A stretch of DNA of 64,000 nucleotides, taken from positions 1 to 64,000 of the forward strand of contig NZ_FQUE01000004.1 of the NCBI RefSeq assembly GCF_900128995.1, read 5' to 3'. Below the pieces are notes generated by a model that did no database searches, had not been told where the DNA came from, and saw nothing but the letters and a program-made list of their open reading frames with translations. Positions 8,357 through 16,542 of the stretch are shown piece by piece. Origin of the DNA: Loktanella atrilutea (GTDB taxonomy: Bacteria; Pseudomonadota; Alphaproteobacteria; Rhodobacterales; Rhodobacteraceae). The position numbers and the translations under genes were made by a program. The first letter of the stretch is position 1, and every line of letters starts with the position of its first letter.

Positions 8357-9090
8357 CCGACACCGCTGACGCCCCGGCCCTTTCCATCGCTGCGGTCAGC
8401 CACCGCTTCGGGTCGAAGGCTGCCTTGCAGGACGTCAGCCTGACCGTGCCGCGCGCGGCCTTCTGCGCGCTGCTCGGCGTGAACGGTGCGGGCAAGACCA
8501 CGCTGTTCTCTCTCATCACCCGCCTTTACGACAGCACGTCCGGACGCATCGCCGTCGCGGGGTTCGACGCCCGCCGCACGCCGGGCAAGGCGCTGGCGCG
8601 CCTCGGAGTGGTGTTTCAAAGCCGCGCGCTGGATGGCGACCTGACCCTGCGGCAAAACCTGACCTATCACGCGGCGCTGCATGGTATCTCTGCCCGCAAG
8701 GCGGCCCCGCGCATCGCAGAAGTTCTGGCGCTGGTCGATCTTGCACCGCAGATGGACGCCCGCGTCAGCACCCTGTCAGGCGGCCAGCAGCGCCGGGCCG
8801 AGATCGCCCGCGCCCTGTTGCACCGCCCGGAACTGCTGCTGCTGGACGAGGCGACGGCGGGCCTCGACGTCCGGGCGCGGGCGGATGTGCTGGCACTGGT
8901 GCGCCGACTGATCGCGCAGGAGGGCGTCTCGACTCTCTGGGCGACCCACATCTTCGAGGAGATGGAGTCCGCCGATCACGTCGTCGTCCTCCATCAGGGC
9001 CGCGTGCTGGCGGATACCACCGCGGGTGATCTGGCAGGCACGGGCACCCTCTCCGAAGGTTTCATGGCCCTGACCGGAGAGCGCGCATGA
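8353..9090 (+). CDS. pedB: ABC transporter ATPase of PQQ-alcohol dehydrogenase system (PedB-like)
   Basis: A 245-residue ATP-binding subunit. The Walker A motif GVNGAGKTT is at residues 42-50, the signature is LSGGQQRRAEIARALLHRP, Walker B is LLLLDEAT, and the switch histidine is in WATHIFEEME. The sequence is of the exporter-associated (DrrA/NodI-like) class. It sits between the small exported protein and the permease with four-base overlaps on both sides. It powers the membrane subunit next door. Confidence 0.9.
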   Translation: MTDTADAPALSIAAVSHRFGSKAALQDVSLTVPRAAFCALLGVNGAGKTTLFSLITRLYDSTSGRIAVAGFDARRTPGKALARLGVVFQSRALDGDLTLRQNLTYHAALHGISARKAAPRIAEVLALVDLAPQMDARVSTLSGGQQRRAEIARALLHRPELLLLDEATAGLDVRARADVLALVRRLIAQEGVSTLWATHIFEEMESADHVVVLHQGRVLADTTAGDLAGTGTLSEGFMALTGERA

Positions 9091-9887
9091 CCGGCTGGTC
9101 CATCGCCTTCGGCGGCATCGCGCGGCGGGAGCTTTTGCGCTTCACCCGCCAACGCGAGCGGTTTCTCGCGGCGCTGGTGCGGCCGCTGGTCTGGCTCTTC
9201 ATCTTCGCGGCGGGCTTCCGGTCGGTGCTGGGGGTCAGCATCGTGCCGCCCTACAAGACCTACGTCCTCTACGACGTCTACGTCACGCCGGGCCTCTGCG
9301 GGATGATCCTGCTCTTCGCGGGCATGCAGTCGTCCCTATCGATGGTCTACGACCGCGAGACGGGGGCGATGCGCAGCCTTCTGGTCAGCCCCTATCCGCG
9401 CTGGTTTCTGCTGGGGGCCAAACTGACGGCGGCGGTGCTGGTGGCGGTGCTGCAGGTCTATGCCTTCCTCCTCATCGCCTGGTTCTGGGAGGTCCGGCCG
9501 CCGGTCATCGGCTACCTCACGGTGCTGCCGGCACTGATCCTCTCGGGACTGATGCTGGGCGCGCTGGGCCTGCTCATCTCCTCCGGCATCCGGCAGCTCG
9601 AGAATTTCGCGGGCGTGATGAACTTCGTGATCTTTCCGATGTTCTTTGCATCCTCCGCGCTCTACCCGCTCTGGCGGATGCAGGAATCGAGCACGCTGCT
9701 GCACGACATCGCCGCCGCCAATCCGTTCACCCATGCGGTCGAACTCGTTCGCTTCGCACTTTACGGCCAGCTGAACCCGGCAGCGGCGGCAATCACGCTG
9801 CTGTGCCTCATTGTGTTCTTCGCGGCCACGGTTTTCATGTATGATCCGGCCAAGGGACTCTGGCGCGGAAAGAAGGGGGGAGCATGA
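9087..9887 (+). CDS. pedC: ABC-2 type permease (PedC-like)
   Basis: A 266-residue inner-membrane protein with about six hydrophobic segments, including LVWLFIFAAGF, LTAAVLVAVLQVYAFLLIAW and AAITLLCLIVFFAATVFM. It has the ABC-2 family loop MVYDRETGAMRSLLVSPYPR. ABC-2 permeases normally export lipids, drugs or polysaccharides, yet this operon also has a periplasmic binding protein. The P. putida PedC homologue is tied to rare-earth-dependent growth. Direction and cargo cannot be read from sequence. Confidence 0.85.
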   Translation: MTGWSIAFGGIARRELLRFTRQRERFLAALVRPLVWLFIFAAGFRSVLGVSIVPPYKTYVLYDVYVTPGLCGMILLFAGMQSSLSMVYDRETGAMRSLLVSPYPRWFLLGAKLTAAVLVAVLQVYAFLLIAWFWEVRPPVIGYLTVLPALILSGLMLGALGLLISSGIRQLENFAGVMNFVIFPMFFASSALYPLWRMQESSTLLHDIAAANPFTHAVELVRFALYGQLNPAAAAITLLCLIVFFAATVFMYDPAKGLWRGKKGGA

Positions 9888-10471
9888 TCAAGGCACTCGT
9901 TCTGGCGCTGATCGCCGCGGGACCCGCGGTGGCGCAGCAGGTCACGGATCCGGACTGGCCTTGCCTGCAACGCAAACAGCCGCAGCTGTCGATCGCGCAG
10001 GTCTGGACCGGACCCGTCCCCGACGACACCACGGCAGAGCGGGCAAAGGATACCACCATCCGCACGCTGGCACGCAACATCGCGTTGCGTCGCACCAGCC
10101 TCGAAGAGGCGCAGGCGATGGTCGATACCTTTGCCGGTGACCACGACGACGTGGCGATGACGGCGCTGTTCCTTGCGACCTTCGACGACGTGCAGCGGGC
10201 GCGCGACCGGGTGATGGCAGGCATCACCCGCTACGCCCACAGTCAGGAGGCGCTGGACGACAAGATCAACACGCTGCGCAAGGATTTCGACACGCTGAAC
10301 GCGGCCGATCCACCGGATTTCGACGCGATCGACAAGGCAGAGGCCGATCTCGACTGGGCCACGCGCATTTTCAAGGACCGTCAGCAAGCGCTGACCTACG
10401 TCTGCGAGACGCCGGTCATTCTTGAACAGCGGGCATTCGCGCTCGGTCGCATGATCCAAAGCAAGCTGTAG
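9884..10471 (+). CDS. Exported coiled protein of unknown function, last gene of the ped-like operon
   Basis: A 195-residue exported protein: signal peptide MIKALVLALIAAGPAVAQ, then a mostly alpha-helical charged body (DDKINTLRKDFDTLNAADPP) with two cysteines, one near the N-terminus (DWPCLQRKQP) and one near the end (TYVCETPVI). These could form a disulphide. I do not recognise the family. The four-base overlap with the permease gene argues that it belongs to the transporter. Confidence 0.75.
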   Translation: MIKALVLALIAAGPAVAQQVTDPDWPCLQRKQPQLSIAQVWTGPVPDDTTAERAKDTTIRTLARNIALRRTSLEEAQAMVDTFAGDHDDVAMTALFLATFDDVQRARDRVMAGITRYAHSQEALDDKINTLRKDFDTLNAADPPDFDAIDKAEADLDWATRIFKDRQQALTYVCETPVILEQRAFALGRMIQSKL

Positions 10472-10605
10472 CGGCCAACTGCAGGAAAAGTCGTCCAATA
10501 TCCGCCGATCGCGATGTGCCACGTCTTATGACACTCGCAAACGGTGAGGACGGCGATAGGATGAAGGTTCGGGCAGGGGAGTGTCCGAACCCAGGGAGGA
10601 ACACC

Positions 10606-11310
10606 ATGAAGCACGAAGACATCGGCGTTGCCGGCCATGAAACCGTGACCGGGCATTCCACGCGACGACGGGTAGAGACCGTCCTGATCGTCGACGATCA
10701 TCCTTTGATCTGTCAGGCGCTCGTCATGACGATGACCCATGAACTGGGCCTGCGTCAGGTCCGCGTCGCCGCCAGCCTGAGCGACGCGATCGCCACGCTG
10801 AAGGGCGATGGCGCCATCGACGCGATCGTTCTGGATCTCAAGCTGCCGGACGTGGAAGGGGTCGAAGGCCTTCTGACGCTGCGCCAGAAGGCACCGGACG
10901 TGCCGATCACGGTGCTGTCGGCAGAACTTGATTCGCGGATGGTGACAGCGGTTCTGGCGGCCGGCGCCTGTGGCTACATCACCAAGACGATGCCGCAGTC
11001 AGAGATGATGGAGGCGTTCCGCCGCATGTGGCGCGGAGAGACCGTGTTGCCGGACGACTACGACCCCTGTTCCGATGAAGAGGACGAGGCACTGGCACTT
11101 GCCCGGTCCTTTGCGACACTGACGCCGCAACAGATGAACATCCTGCGGCTGATCTGCCAGGGGCGGCCGAACAAGATCATCTCCTATGAACTCTCGATCG
11201 CCGAGGCGACGGTGAAGACCCACATCGCTGCGATCATGACGAAAGTGAACGTGCGCAACCGGACCCATGCGGCCCTTCTGGCCGCCAAGGCGCGGCTGTT
11301 CACCACGTAG
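10606..11310 (+). CDS. LuxR/NarL-family response regulator of the alcohol oxidation locus
   Basis: A 234-residue regulator: receiver domain (TVLIVDDHPLICQAL, phosphoacceptor Asp77 in LDLKLPD, Lys in GYITK) and a C-terminal LuxR helix-turn-helix (LTPQQMNILRLICQGRPNKI, then EATVKTHI). It resembles ErdR/AgmR-type regulators that control PQQ alcohol dehydrogenases in pseudomonads. AGGGAGGA at 10593-10600 supports the ATG at 10606. It stands at the head of the FIST-kinase operon, so the kinase two genes on is its likely partner (inference). Confidence 0.85.
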   Translation: MKHEDIGVAGHETVTGHSTRRRVETVLIVDDHPLICQALVMTMTHELGLRQVRVAASLSDAIATLKGDGAIDAIVLDLKLPDVEGVEGLLTLRQKAPDVPITVLSAELDSRMVTAVLAAGACGYITKTMPQSEMMEAFRRMWRGETVLPDDYDPCSDEEDEALALARSFATLTPQQMNILRLICQGRPNKIISYELSIAEATVKTHIAAIMTKVNVRNRTHAALLAAKARLFTT

Positions 11311-11319
11311 GAGCGCGGT

Positions 11320-12468
11320 ATGCGCGACACCGGCGCAGAGACGGCCCGACAACCGATCGTGCTGAAGTCCGGCGGCGACGGCGCTGCGATCCTCGGCGCG
11401 TGCCGCGCGGCCTTCGGTGACTGCCTGCTGACGATGGTCCTGTTCTTTGCCCCTGATGGGGAACAGGTGGCAGAGGTCTCCGCTTTGCTGGCAGAGGCCT
11501 TCGGCCCTGACTGCGACGTCATGGGCTGCTCCTCGGCTGGTGGCTTCGCCTTTGGCGGCTACGATGACCGGCAGGTCGTGCTGATCGGCTTTCCCGCCGC
11601 CACCTTCCGTGCCCATGCGGTCTGGCTGCCTTGCCTGCGGCAGCACATGGCGCGCGGCTGGATGCGGACGCTGCGCGACCTGTCGGCGGACTTCGCGCCG
11701 ACGCCGGGACGGGCGCAGTTCGGCCTGCTACTGATCGACGGCATGAGCGGTCGCGAGGAACTGATCACCACGACGGTCAACGCCACGCTTCCCGACCTGC
11801 TGGTGCTTGGCGGCTCTGCCGGTGACAGCCTGCGGTTCGACCGGACGCACCTTGCGCTGAACGGCCAGACCCACGGCGAAAGCGCGCTGTTTTGTCTTTT
11901 CGAGACTGATTTTGCGGTCGAAGAAGTGGTATTCGATCCCTTCGTCCCAGCCAGCCAACGCATGTTCGTAACCCGCGCCAGTCCGGACGACCGCCTTTTG
12001 CAGGAGATCAACGCCGAACCGGCGGTCGAGGAATACGCCCGCCTGATCGGCGTGCCCGTCGCGGACCTCGGCCCGGCGGTATTCGCGGCCAATCCGATCC
12101 TCGAACGGTCCAACGGACGGAATTTCGTGCGTGCGATCAGCGGCGTCACCGCATCGGGCGGGCTGACCCTGATGTCGGCGGTGGAAACCGGCGCGATCCT
12201 GAAGCTTGGCCGCGCCGACAGCCTGACCCACGGCATGCGCGACCGGCTGGACGCGCTGGGCGATGTGGCGCTGATCCTCGGCTTCGACTGCATCCTGCGC
12301 CGCATCGCGCTGGAGGAGGCGGGGCAGGGCGTGCTGATCAACGCACTTTACAGCAAGTTCAGGATTGCAGGCTTCAACACCTACGGCGAGCAGCATTGCG
12401 GCATCCACGTGAACCAGACCTTTGCCGGTCTGGCGATCCTGACACGGGGGGCCGGCGATGATGCGTGA
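11320..12468 (+). CDS. FIST-domain sensory protein (NosP-like)
   Basis: A 382-residue cytoplasmic protein with no signal peptide. The FIST N domain covers about residues 30-220 (GCSSAGGFAFGGYDDRQVVL; LVLGGSAGDSLRF) and FIST C about 230-365 (EYARLIGVP; ending AGFNTYGEQHCG). FIST proteins are ligand sensors. In Pseudomonas aeruginosa one of them, NosP, is a haem nitric-oxide sensor encoded beside the kinase NahK, the same arrangement as here. Whether this one binds haem is not shown by the sequence. GGAG at 11310-11313 gives the start; the end overlaps the kinase gene by 11 bases. Confidence 0.85.
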   Translation: MRDTGAETARQPIVLKSGGDGAAILGACRAAFGDCLLTMVLFFAPDGEQVAEVSALLAEAFGPDCDVMGCSSAGGFAFGGYDDRQVVLIGFPAATFRAHAVWLPCLRQHMARGWMRTLRDLSADFAPTPGRAQFGLLLIDGMSGREELITTTVNATLPDLLVLGGSAGDSLRFDRTHLALNGQTHGESALFCLFETDFAVEEVVFDPFVPASQRMFVTRASPDDRLLQEINAEPAVEEYARLIGVPVADLGPAVFAANPILERSNGRNFVRAISGVTASGGLTLMSAVETGAILKLGRADSLTHGMRDRLDALGDVALILGFDCILRRIALEEAGQGVLINALYSKFRIAGFNTYGEQHCGIHVNQTFAGLAILTRGAGDDA

Positions 12469-13828
12469 CGAAGACACGCCCGCCCGCCGGATCGCCAAGC
12501 TGGAGCGGATCGTCGAGGCGCTGGTCGAACGGCTGGAACGGACGGAGGAGGCGCGCGGCCCGTCCTATGCCCTCACCCGGGCCGCTGCCCTGCTGGAACG
12601 CGAGATCATCGCACGCAACGATGACCTCGAACGCGCTCTGACCGATCTGGAAGCGATCAATGCACAATTGGCACAGGCCCATGCCGCGGCGGACGAGGCG
12701 AACCGGGCCAAGTCCCGTTTCCTGCGCGCTGCCAGCCATGACCTGCTGCAACCGTTGAGTGCCGCCAAGATGTTCCTGTCGCATCTGGCGAACCTGTCCA
12801 CGGACGCGCGGCAGGTCGATATCGTGTCACACCTGACCGGCACCATCGAGTCGGCCGAAGAGCTGATCGGTGCGCTGTCGCAGATCGCGCGGCTGGACGG
12901 ACGCAGCGTGCGTCTGGACCTCGTGCCCCTTTCGCTCGACCGGTTGTTCTGGCGGCTGGGTCTGGACCTGCAGCCACTGGCGGTGCAGCGGGGCGTCGAT
13001 CTGCGCTTCGTGCGGTCCGGCCTGACGGTCGAAAGCGATCCGGTGTATCTGCGTCAGATCGCGCAGAACCTGATCGCAAACGCCTTGAAATACACCGATG
13101 GCGCTAAGGTGCTGGTCGGCGTGCGCCGTCAGGGTGACACTGCGTGGCTGGAGGTCTACGATCAGGGTCCCGGCATCGCCGACGCCGACCGCGCGCGCAT
13201 TTTTCAGGAATTCGAGCGTCTGGGCCACTCCGACCAACCGGGCACCGGGCTGGGACTGTCGATCGTGCAGCGCGCCACACATCTGTTGAAGCATCCGCTG
13301 GAACTTCATTCGGAGCCGGGCAAGGGTTCGCGTTTTCGCGTCGGTCTGCCGGTGCGTGTCGGTCTTTGCGCCATGCGCGCGCCGGATCGCAACCGACACC
13401 AGAGCGATTTTCCGCAGGCCTTGCGTGGGCTCCACGTTCTGGTTGTCGAGAACGACCCCGCGATGCGTCAGGCGTTCGACGCACTCCTGACGGGCTGGGG
13501 CATGACCGTCCGGACGGTCGATTCGATCAGGGCCGCCCGCCAGGCGCTTGCGGTGCGCGCGCCCGATCTCGTGCTGACGGACTATCGCCTCGACGGCGGA
13601 GAGACTGGCATCCAGACGATCCGCCAGCTCCGCGCCGACGGTCACGCGCGACTGCCCGCGGTGCTGGTCAGCGGCGACGACGCCGAGGCGATGGCCGCGG
13701 ATGCCCACGCCCTGAATGTCGCACTGCTGGCCAAGCCGGTGGACGAGGCGCAGTTGCAACGCGCCATGTGCGCGGCGCTTGCGGACGTGCCCCGGGGCGT
13801 CGATGCGGCCGTGACGATCTGTGGATAA
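12458..13828 (+). CDS. Cytosolic hybrid histidine kinase (NahK/ErcS-like)
   Basis: A 456-residue kinase without membrane segments or a recognisable PAS domain. Residues 1-85 look like coiled coil. Next come the H box (ASHDLLQPL, His94), the ATPase domain (NLIANALKYTD; GPGIAD; GTGLGLSIV) and a C-terminal receiver (HVLVVENDPAM; Asp375 in LTDYRLD; Lys in LLAKPV). Because it has no sensor of its own, the overlapping FIST protein is the obvious input. The genes overlap by 11 bases, implying coupled synthesis. Output is probably the LuxR-type regulator at 10606, directly or by phosphorelay. Confidence 0.85.
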   Translation: MMRDEDTPARRIAKLERIVEALVERLERTEEARGPSYALTRAAALLEREIIARNDDLERALTDLEAINAQLAQAHAAADEANRAKSRFLRAASHDLLQPLSAAKMFLSHLANLSTDARQVDIVSHLTGTIESAEELIGALSQIARLDGRSVRLDLVPLSLDRLFWRLGLDLQPLAVQRGVDLRFVRSGLTVESDPVYLRQIAQNLIANALKYTDGAKVLVGVRRQGDTAWLEVYDQGPGIADADRARIFQEFERLGHSDQPGTGLGLSIVQRATHLLKHPLELHSEPGKGSRFRVGLPVRVGLCAMRAPDRNRHQSDFPQALRGLHVLVVENDPAMRQAFDALLTGWGMTVRTVDSIRAARQALAVRAPDLVLTDYRLDGGETGIQTIRQLRADGHARLPAVLVSGDDAEAMAADAHALNVALLAKPVDEAQLQRAMCAALADVPRGVDAAVTICG

Positions 13829-13841
13829 AGGAAACGACCCG

Positions 13842-14495
13842 ATGAATGTGACCAAGACCCTTGCCCTGACGGCCTTGCTGATGGCGCCGCTGCCGGTGCT
13901 GGCAGGCCCGCTGACCGACCTGATCATGGCGCCGGGCACGCTGACCGATCTTCCGGACGGCAGCGTCGTGCGCTATACGCACGATCGTCGCCTGCCGGGC
14001 ATTCCCGCTGGGCAAGACGTGCCGGGTGCCGCGACCGGCGTCCCGCTGCCCGACGCCGTGGTGGATGGCGAGGTGCTGATGACCGTGGCCCCCGGCGACG
14101 GCGGTCCGCAGATCGTCATGACGCGGGTTGAAGGTGACCGGACGAAACCCGTGGCCAGCTTTTCGGCCAAGGGCCCGAACCCCGTCCTGATCTTCTTTCT
14201 GGAAAACGTCGTGCGCAACATGGCGGCCCAGACCGGCGGCAGTCCCTTCTACATCCGCAACACGATGCGGGCGACGCTGGCAGAGTCCGCGCCCGACCTG
14301 ACAGGCGACGGACCGCGGACCGTCACCCTCACGCCCTTCACGGCGGATCCGAACGCGGGCCGGATGGGCGAATGGGCCGGGCTTGCGGTGGATCTGACGT
14401 TCGATCCCGGCGATCCCGGGATGATCACCCGGCTCGCTGCCCACGCCGGCGATGGCCCCGGCACCTACAGCGAAACCATGACCCTGGAGCAATGA
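13842..14495 (+). CDS. Exported protein of unknown function
   Basis: A 217-residue protein with a signal peptide (ending MAPLPVLAGP) and no cysteine. The mature part is rich in beta strands (EVLMTVAPGDGGPQIVMTRV; NPVLIFFLENVVRNM). I do not recognise the family. AAAGGA lies about 8 bases before the chosen ATG. It follows the kinase by 13 bases and overlaps the next gene, so it is probably part of the same transcript. Confidence 0.7.
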   Translation: MNVTKTLALTALLMAPLPVLAGPLTDLIMAPGTLTDLPDGSVVRYTHDRRLPGIPAGQDVPGAATGVPLPDAVVDGEVLMTVAPGDGGPQIVMTRVEGDRTKPVASFSAKGPNPVLIFFLENVVRNMAAQTGGSPFYIRNTMRATLAESAPDLTGDGPRTVTLTPFTADPNAGRMGEWAGLAVDLTFDPGDPGMITRLAAHAGDGPGTYSETMTLEQ

Positions 14496-14848
14496 TGCGC
14501 ATCCTGACCCTGTGCCTGACCCTGTCCGCGACACCGCTGCTTGCCGCAGAGCCGCTTGCGCCGGTGCCCAACGACTACCCGACGGAGGCGCGGGCGGACT
14601 ATGTCTTCGGCTGCATGGCGACGAACGGGCAGACGCGAGAGGCGCTGACGAAATGCTCCTGCTCGATCGACACCATCGCGTCGATCCTGCCCTACGATGG
14701 GTATGTCGCGGCCGAAACGGTCCTGCAACTGCGGCAGGGCGGCGGCGAGCGTGCGGCGATGTTCAAGGGTGGCACGGCGTCCGTCAACGACATGCTGGCC
14801 GCCCTCCGCCGGGCGCAGGCCGAGGCAGAGATGCTCTGCTTCCAGTAG
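14492..14848 (+). CDS. Small exported four-cysteine protein of unknown function
   Basis: A 118-residue exported protein (signal peptide ending TPLLAAEP). The mature domain has four cysteines: FGCMAT, KCSCSID and MLCFQ at the very end, a pattern fit for two disulphides in the periplasm. The family is unknown to me. The start ATG overlaps the stop of the preceding gene (ATGATG; the second ATG at 14495 is also possible). It ends three bases from the convergent BatD-like gene. Confidence 0.7.
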   Translation: MMRILTLCLTLSATPLLAAEPLAPVPNDYPTEARADYVFGCMATNGQTREALTKCSCSIDTIASILPYDGYVAAETVLQLRQGGGERAAMFKGGTASVNDMLAALRRAQAEAEMLCFQ

Positions 14849-14851
14849 CGG

Positions 14852-15952
14852 TCAGGACCCGCCGGGCCCGTAGATCCGCCGGTCCAGCGCCGCGAGCCTC
14901 GCCTGCGGCAGGCCGGCGTCCTGCGCCGCCCGGCGTTCCGCCAGCAGATCACCGCGCCGCCGCGCGCGCCAGAGGCGCAGCCGCGGCAAAGGCGACCAGC
15001 GGCGGCGCAGCCGCGCCCATCCCGCGGTCGTGGCGTCCGGTGCCAGCCACAGCGCCGCGACAGCCAGACCGAGGATGAGGCCCCCCAAGGCCAGACCGGC
15101 CAGCACCCAGACTTGCCGCCCGGCAATCACCCCCGTCAGGGTCTGAGCGTCGAAAAAGCTCGCGACGGCAATCGGCAAGGCGGGGATCTCGACCGAATCC
15201 AGCCGTCGCGTGGTTGCGTTGAAATAGGGGATGGTCACCCCCTCCAGCACACCCGGCTCCCCGGTGTGGGGACGAAACTCCCATGTCCAGACGACCTGCG
15301 CGACCGGCCCGTCCTCGGTCAGGAACAGGTCGCGCTGGATCGGGGCGGCAAAGGTGATCAGCCAGTTTTCCGACACGACGGGCCGCGGCGGCAGCTGTTC
15401 CGGCAGGGCCCCCAGCGCGCGCAGGGTGACCTTGCGGATCACTGTCGCCCCGTCGGGCAGATGACCCGCATCAGCGGACAACTCGTCTGTCAATTCCACC
15501 GCCTCCGCCGCCAGATGCCAGCCGCGGTCCATCGGGAAGGCCCCGACCGACAGCGCCAGCGGCTGCGCGGTGACGTCCATGTCCTGCCGCCGGCTCTGCC
15601 GGTCGATGACGGTCAGGTGGTGCACCACGGGACCGAAGGTCACCATGCCCGACTGCTTGGGCCAGACCGCGACATGACGCTCCATCACGATCCGCGACAG
15701 CCCGCCGATCATCTCCTCGTGCCAGTCGTCGGGGCCGGTCTGGATCCAGTCGAAGGACCCGGTGCCGAGGATTTCCAGCTTCTCGTTGGCGACCTTCAGG
15801 TCATAGACGGCGCGGATCGTCAGCGGGATCATCTCGCCCACGACAGAGGTCTCGTGGCCGGGGTCCGCGATGATCGACATCTTCATCACCGGCGCGTCCT
15901 GCGCCAGTGCAGGACCGCACAGCAGCAGCAGGAGGGCGAAAAGCCTTACCAT
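14852..15952 (-). CDS. BatD-like membrane protein, last gene of the MoxR/vWA operon
   Basis: A 366-residue protein: signal peptide (ending GPALAQDAP), a long periplasmic beta-rich region, one transmembrane helix (WVLAGLALGGLILGLAVAAL) and an Arg-rich cytosolic tail. This layout matches BatD-type partners of MoxR-vWA systems. It probably helps the vWA proteins act on a periplasmic client, most likely the methanol dehydrogenase, which is inference. It overlaps the MxaK-like gene by 7 bases. Confidence 0.7.
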   Translation of the reverse strand: MVRLFALLLLLCGPALAQDAPVMKMSIIADPGHETSVVGEMIPLTIRAVYDLKVANEKLEILGTGSFDWIQTGPDDWHEEMIGGLSRIVMERHVAVWPKQSGMVTFGPVVHHLTVIDRQSRRQDMDVTAQPLALSVGAFPMDRGWHLAAEAVELTDELSADAGHLPDGATVIRKVTLRALGALPEQLPPRPVVSENWLITFAAPIQRDLFLTEDGPVAQVVWTWEFRPHTGEPGVLEGVTIPYFNATTRRLDSVEIPALPIAVASFFDAQTLTGVIAGRQVWVLAGLALGGLILGLAVAALWLAPDATTAGWARLRRRWSPLPRLRLWRARRRGDLLAERRAAQDAGLPQARLAALDRRIYGPGGS

Positions 15953-16542
15953 GGGTCCCCCTTGTCCGGCGCGGTCAGCCCCATCGCCAGCCGCCGCCCG
16001 TATTCGTCCTGCAGGCGCAGACGCAGGAATTCGCCCGGATCATCGGGCAGCGTGGCAAGCCACGCGGCATCGGCGACCCGCCTGCCTTCGTCCAGAGGTC
16101 GCCCAAGCCGGCGCGCCTCCGCCACCGGGGACCCGCCGGCCGTCGCGATCACCGTCGTCGCGATGCGGCCCGCGCCGTTGCCCTCGCCCTGCAGCGGCGG
16201 AATCAGGGCGTTCACGACATTGCGGTTCTCGCGCGCCTGACTGTCGGCGGGATTGGCAAACAGGACCGCATCGAAATAGGCGCGCGACAGGGGATACTTC
16301 CCCGTGGCCGCAAGGCTCAGGCCACGGTTGTAGGTCGATCCGCGCCCGGCCTCGCGAAAGGCGTCGTCGGCACCGGCGTAGTCCCCGGACTGATACAGCA
16401 TCACACCGCGCACGTCCGGGTCCGTTACGGACTGCGCGGCAAGGCCGGGCATCCCCAGCAGCATCGCCAGCTTGCCGCGGGCATCGCCGCCGCTGACGAT
16501 CAGGGCGACCAGCCCCGCCACGATAAGTGCGATGCGGATCAC
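15946..16542 (-). CDS. mxaK: MxaK-like membrane-anchored TPR protein
   Basis: A 198-residue protein with an N-terminal membrane helix (RIALIVAGLVALIVSG) and a TPR-like helical pair (YQSGDYAGADDAFREAGRGS; YPLSRAYFDAVLFANPADSQ), the layout of MxaK in methanol dehydrogenase maturation operons. The start is GTG: GGAGG lies 5 bases before it, and GTGA overlaps the stop of the upstream vWA gene. Longer in-frame starts inside that gene lack a site. Gene order here is C-L-K, where classical mxa operons are C-K-L. Confidence 0.65.
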   Translation of the reverse strand: MIRIALIVAGLVALIVSGGDARGKLAMLLGMPGLAAQSVTDPDVRGVMLYQSGDYAGADDAFREAGRGSTYNRGLSLAATGKYPLSRAYFDAVLFANPADSQARENRNVVNALIPPLQGEGNGAGRIATTVIATAGGSPVAEARRLGRPLDEGRRVADAAWLATLPDDPGEFLRLRLQDEYGRRLAMGLTAPDKGDPW

